NCBI GenBank assembly: GCA_964019135.1
Contig: OZ025258.1
Location: forward strand, 27,584,186 to 27,648,185
Source: Arenicola marina
Lineage: Eukaryota > Annelida > Polychaeta > Arenicolidae
Direction of reading: 5' to 3'
Length of the DNA stretch: 64,000 nucleotides
The notes under the pieces were generated by a model. It made no database searches and had not been told where the DNA came from. It saw nothing but the letters and a program-made list of their open reading frames with translations. Positions within the stretch are counted from its first letter, which is position 1. Every line of letters starts with the position of its first letter. Shown one piece after another: positions 59,531-64,000 of the stretch. Made by a program: the position numbers and the translations under genes.

Positions 59531-59698
59531 ACCATGAGCGCTTGACCTGTTGCCTCCATAATATTTTCGAGGACCCCGCCCGCCATACAATACCTAAAAA
59601 TTATATTAGGTATTGTATGGCGGGCGGGGTCCTAGTATATTAGGTATTGTATGGCGGGCGGGGTCCTCGAAAATATTATGGAGTCAAGCGCTCATGGT
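59531..59698. repeat. Long inverted repeat with an extra copy of the arm in its loop
   Basis: 59555-59595 and 59642-59682 are perfect 41-bp inverted arms. The outer arms 59531-59546 and 59683-59698 (ACCATGAGCGCTTGAC) are perfect over 16 bp, offset by an 8-base insert (59547-59554). A third arm copy, AGGTATTGTATGGCGGGCGG and so on, sits at 59608-59633 in the loop. The second N gap begins 38 bases later. Confidence 0.93.
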
Positions 59699-59736
59699 TG
59701 TGTGTAGCAACAACTGTCTCATATGGGACTAGGACT

Positions 59737-59936
59737 NNNNNNNNNNNNNNNNNNNNNNNNNNNNNNNNNNNNNNNNNNNNNNNNNNNNNNNNNNNNNNNN
59801 NNNNNNNNNNNNNNNNNNNNNNNNNNNNNNNNNNNNNNNNNNNNNNNNNNNNNNNNNNNNNNNNNNNNNNNNNNNNNNNNNNNNNNNNNNNNNNNNNNNN
59901 NNNNNNNNNNNNNNNNNNNNNNNNNNNNNNNNNNNN
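59737..59936. other. Assembly gap of 200 N
   Basis: Exactly 200 N, next to C-rich sequence and the inverted repeat; probably a gap of unknown length. Confidence 0.98.
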
Positions 59937-60264
59937 GCCATTCCAACCTGCACCCCCCACCTTCCCCCCACCCCCAACCATCACCCTACGGCCGTCCAGC
60001 CCTTTACTATTCAGAGGCTGTCTGCGAGTGCGTGGACCAACAGAAATAACGCCTCCCTCCCCTTAAGGGTGGCCGCGGGCGGGGTGGGCGGGGGCAGCCG
60101 GAGAGATAATCCATACCACTTGCAAATAAACAACGATCCACAAAGACGGTTGGGTCGTCAGGGCGGCGGTGGGGTGGGGGTGTAAGGGGGTTGGGGTTGG
60201 GGGGTTGGGGGAGGGTGTGGTCACGCCATTGCAACAGAATCATTGTGCTCTGATAGAGCTACAG
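59937..60264. other. C-rich then G-rich spacer
   Basis: Right of the gap, sequence of CCCC tracts changes to GGGG tracts near 60160-60220. No gene recognised. Confidence 0.4.
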
Positions 60265-60500
60265 ACAACCTTGCACCTGCCATGGGCGGACAATGTATAT
60301 AACCACACCTGCTATTAACAAACAATATATATAACCACACCTGCTATTAACAAACAGTGCTATATAACCACACCTGCTATTAACAAACAATGTATATAAC
60401 CACACCTGCTATGGACAAACAGTGTTATATAACCACACACCTACCCCATTATGCACATTGTATATGAACACACACCTGCCATTAGCCACACCGTATAACC
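60265..60500. repeat. Short repeat of about 32-34 bp, six copies
   Basis: TATATAACCACACCTGCTAT followed by TAACAAACAAT recurs from about 60294; the last two copies are diverged. Confidence 0.85.
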
Positions 60501-61170
60501 ATACAATGCAGTGAGTATCACCGCAGAAGAAATGGAAACAAATAGATCAACGCCATATGATATTTGAACCACATAAAACCAATTTGGGCGCCACTTCAGG
60601 TATAATTAATGTAGATATGCTCAAGCAAGCAATGTCATAATTATATTACTTGGGGATTTTATAGCCACGATGGCATGAAATGTTGATGTGTTCAGAAAAG
60701 CTGAAGCTGAAGCTGTTTTTTTCTCGCAATGATGTAAACGGCTCAGGGCCTAATGGCCAATTATTCCTCTTCTACCAACAACAACAACAACAACATCTTT
60801 ACCTGCAACACGTTGACCCTTCTAATATGCATGTTTCTGCCCAGTATTCAGGTATTGCTGGCTTTGTCAAATGGTTTGGTCTCCAATTTCGTGATATGAC
60901 TGTCCGTGACGCCGTTATATTTCTGTACATAGACAGAACGAATGTCATCAAGGGTGATTTATGTAGTTTATTTTTCTAAAATAGCCTCGGACTATATTTT
61001 TTCTTTGTTACATTTGGTGAATGGGGCCTGAAAAAAAAATCCTAATCTAAACAACCATGAACAAAATCCGTCATTCCGGAGAACAAAAAAGACTGTCACA
61101 CGAGACACAATTTCCGGAGAAAAAGTCCTGAAGGCAGCAAATAGGCGTCAGGAAAGACCTTGCAGGTCTG
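60501..61170. other. Non-coding stretch
   Basis: It includes a short (CAA)n tract at about 60777-60795. The 99-codon frame at 60680-60979 shows no recognised domain. Confidence 0.35.
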
Positions 61171-61174
61171 CCCC

Positions 61175-64000
61175 TTCTACTGTTACAGCAACAGGATACA
61201 GTATCACCCCTCTAAAGTTATAGCGACAGGACGGCACAGAGCCTCACCCCTCTACTGTTACAGCGACATGACGGCACAGAGCCTCACCCTCCTACTGTTA
61301 CAGCGACAGGACGGCACAGAGCCTCACCCCTCTACTGTTACAGCGACATGACGGCACAGAGCCTCACCCCTCTACTGTTACGGCGACAGGACGGCACAGA
61401 GCCTCACCCCTCTACTGTTACAGCGACAGGACGGCACAGAGCCTCACCCCTCTACTGTTACAGTGACAGGACGGCACAGAGCCTCACCCCTCTACTGTTA
61501 CAGCGACAGGACGGCACAGAGTCTCACCCTCTACTGTTACAGCGACAGGACGGCACAGAGCCTCACCCCTCTACTGTTACGGCGACAGGACGGCACAGAG
61601 CCTCACCCCTCTACTGTTACAGCGACAGGACGGCACAGAGCCTCACCCCTCTACTGTTACAGTGACAGGACGGCACAGAGCCTCACCCCTCTACTGTTAC
61701 AGCGACAGGACGGCACAGAGCCTCACCCTCTACTGTTACAGCGACAGGACGGCACAGAGCCTCACCCCTCTACTGTTACAGCGACAGGACGGCACAGAGC
61801 CTCACCCTCTACTGTTACAGCGACATGACGGCACAGAGCCTCACCCCTCTACTGTTACAGCGACAGGACGGTACAGAGCCTCACTCCTCTACTGTTACAG
61901 CGACATGACGGCACAGAGCCTCACCCTCTACCGTTACAGCGACAGGACGGCACAGAGCCTCACCCCTCTACTGTTACAGCGACAGGACGGCACAGAGCCT
62001 CACCCTCTACTGTTACAGCGACATGACGGCACAGAGCCTCACCCCTCTACTGTTACAGTGACAGGACGGCACAGAGCCTCACCCCTCTACTGTTACAGCG
62101 ACAGGACGGCACAGAGCCTCACCCTCTACTGTTACAGCGACAGGACGGCACAGAGCCTCACCCCTCTACTGTTACAGCGACAGGACGGCACAGAGCCTCA
62201 CCCTCTACTGTTACAGCGACATGACGGCACAGAGCCTCACCCCTCTACTGTTACAGCGACAGGACGGTACAGAGCCTCACCCTCTACTGTTACAGCGACA
62301 GGACGGCACAGAGCCTCACCCCTTTACTGTTACAGCGACAGGACGGCACAGAGCCTCACCCTCTACTGTTACAGCAACATGACGGCACAGAGCCTCACCC
62401 CTCTACTGTTACAGCGACATGACGGCACAGAGCCTCACCCCTCTACTGTTACAGCGACAGGACGGCACAGAGCCTCACCCCTCTACTGTTACAGCGACAG
62501 GACGGCACAGAGCCTCACCCCTCTACTGTTACAGCGACAGGACGGCACAGAGCCTCACCCCTCTACTGTTACAGCCACAGGACGGCACAGAGCCTCACCC
62601 CTCCACTGTTACAGCGACAGGACAGCACAGAGCCTCACTCCTCTACTGTTACAGCGACAGGACGGCACAGAGCCTCACCCCTCTACTGTTACAGCGACAG
62701 GACAGCACAGAGCCTCACTCCTCTACTGTTACAGCGACAGGACGGCACAGAGCCTCACCCCTCTACTGTTACAGCGACAGGACGGCACAGAGCCTCACTC
62801 CTCTACTGTTACAGCGACAGGAAGGCACAGAGCCTCACCCCTCTACTGTTACAGCGACAGGACGGCACAGAACCTTACCTCTCTACTGTTACAGCGACAG
62901 GACGGCACAGAGACTGAGCCCCTCTACTGTTTACAGTGACAGGACGCACAGAGCCTCACCCCTCTACTGTTACAGCGACAGGACGGCACAGAGCCTCACC
63001 CCTGTTCTGTTACAGCGACAGGACGGCACAGAGCCTCACCTCTCTACTGTTACAGCGACAGGACGGCACAGTCTCACCTCTCTACTGTTACAGCGACATG
63101 ACGGCACAGAGCCTCACCTCTCTACTGTTACAGCGACAGGACGGCACAGAGCATCACCCCTCTACTGTTACAGCGACATGACGGCACAGAGCCTCACCCT
63201 CTACTGTTACAGCGACAGGACGGCACAGAGCCTCACCCCTCTACTGTTACAGCGACTGGACGGCACAGAACCTCACCCCTCTACTGTTACAGCGACAGGA
63301 CGGCACAGAGTCTCACCCTCTACTGTTACAGCGACAGGACGGCACAGAGCCTCACCCCTATACTGTTACGGCGACAGGACGGCACAGAGCCTCACCCCTC
63401 TACTGTTACAGCGACAGGACGGCACAGAGCCTCACCCATCTACTGTTACAGTGACAGGACGGCACAGAGCCTCACCCCTCTACTGTTACAGCGACAGGAC
63501 GGCACAGAGCCTCACCCCTCTACTGTTACAGCGACATGACGGCACAGAGCCTCACCCCTCTACTGTTACGGCGACAGGACGGCACAGAGCCTCACCCCTC
63601 TACTGTTACAGCGACAGGACGGCACAGAGCCTCACCCCTCTACTGTTACAGTGACAGGACGGCACAGAGCCTCACCCCTCTACTGTTACAGCGACAGGAC
63701 GGCACAGAGTCTCACCCTCTACTGTTACAGCGACAGGACGGCACAGAGCCTCACCCCTCTACTGTTACGGCGACAGGACGGCACAGAGCCTCACCCCTCT
63801 ACTGTTACAGCAACAGGACGGCACAGAGCCTCACCCCTCTACTGTTACAGTGACAGGACGGCACAGAGCCTCACCCCTCTACTGTTACAGCGACAGGACG
63901 GCACAGAGCCTCACCCTCTACTGTTACAGCGACAGGACGGCACAGAGCCTCACCCCTCTACTGTTACAGCGACAGGACGGCACAGAGCCTCACCCTCTAC
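61175..64000. repeat. 40-bp minisatellite, about 70 copies, continuing past the window
   Basis: The unit is TCTACTGTTACAGCGACAGG followed by ACGGCACAGAGCCTCACCCC; 38- and 39-bp forms lack one or two C. Variants are ACATGAC, GGCGACAGG and CAGTGACAGG. Changing unit length makes the open frames (425 and 411 residues) shift between units. The array is still running at base 64000. Confidence 0.97.

Noticed and set aside
59647..60066. Frames spanning the N gap
   Set aside because: Most residues are unknown; openness across N is meaningless.
61348..63853. Long frames of up to 425 codons in the 40-bp array
   Set aside because: The reading frame rotates with 38-40-bp units, so the same peptide motifs appear in shifted order in several overlapping frames.

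Overview
This is eukaryotic nuclear DNA from an animal. It carries one recognisable protein-coding gene split by spliceosomal introns, a decayed non-LTR retrotransposon, inverted-repeat transposons and very many tandem repeats. A marine or freshwater lophotrochozoan such as a bivalve mollusc would fit the exon peptides and the dispersed repeats rich in the GGTCAAGGTCA motif, but that is an inference I cannot test. Two runs of exactly 200 N are scaffold gaps (31734-31933 and 59737-59936).

The gene is short-chain acyl-CoA dehydrogenase (ACADS/SCAD, mitochondrial fatty-acid beta-oxidation) on the + strand. Eleven exons can be joined in frame from 23637 to the TGA stop at 43509-43511, giving about 390 residues with both acyl-CoA dehydrogenase signatures and the catalytic Glu. 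The first exon, with the start codon and mitochondrial targeting peptide, was not found. Exon 2 is the first one seen.

Layout. 1-4768: 32-bp minisatellite with a 2080-bp higher-order duplication. 4769-11100: AT-rich DNA with an LTR-like fragment, a 390-bp foldback element and a 660-bp terminal-inverted-repeat element. 11100-13825: satellite of about 189 bp. 14920-15881: 481-bp direct tandem duplication. 16140-16800: units of about 175 bp. 17300-18600: a CpG-containing, promoter-like stretch. 19470-21062: 20-bp minisatellite. 22015-23430: 14/28-bp minisatellite. 23637-43511: the ACADS exons. Intron 8 (10.4 kb) is almost entirely a 16-bp array followed by a 45-bp array of about 200 copies. Intron 9 begins with a 41-bp array. 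44450-56000: two dispersed copies of a palindrome-rich element, an 87-bp array, tandemly duplicated AT-rich modules and a 60-bp array. 56905-58090: 24-bp array between two copies of one dispersed element. 59531-59698: a long inverted repeat beside the second gap. 61175-64000: 40-bp array running off the window.

The most unusual signal is at the exon at 41315-41410. The 45-bp array upstream runs straight into its 3' splice site. Each unit carries branch-point-like CTAAT and a pyrimidine-rich stretch but no AG, so by my reading the roughly 9-kb array has a single stray AG before the true acceptor. Downstream, the 41-bp array repeats the exon end plus the 5' splice site (ACTAAG|GTATGT), giving about two dozen copies of the donor. 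Both arrays look like amplifications of splice-site sequence around one exon of an essential metabolic gene. The long open frames inside the arrays follow from unit lengths divisible by three and are not genes.
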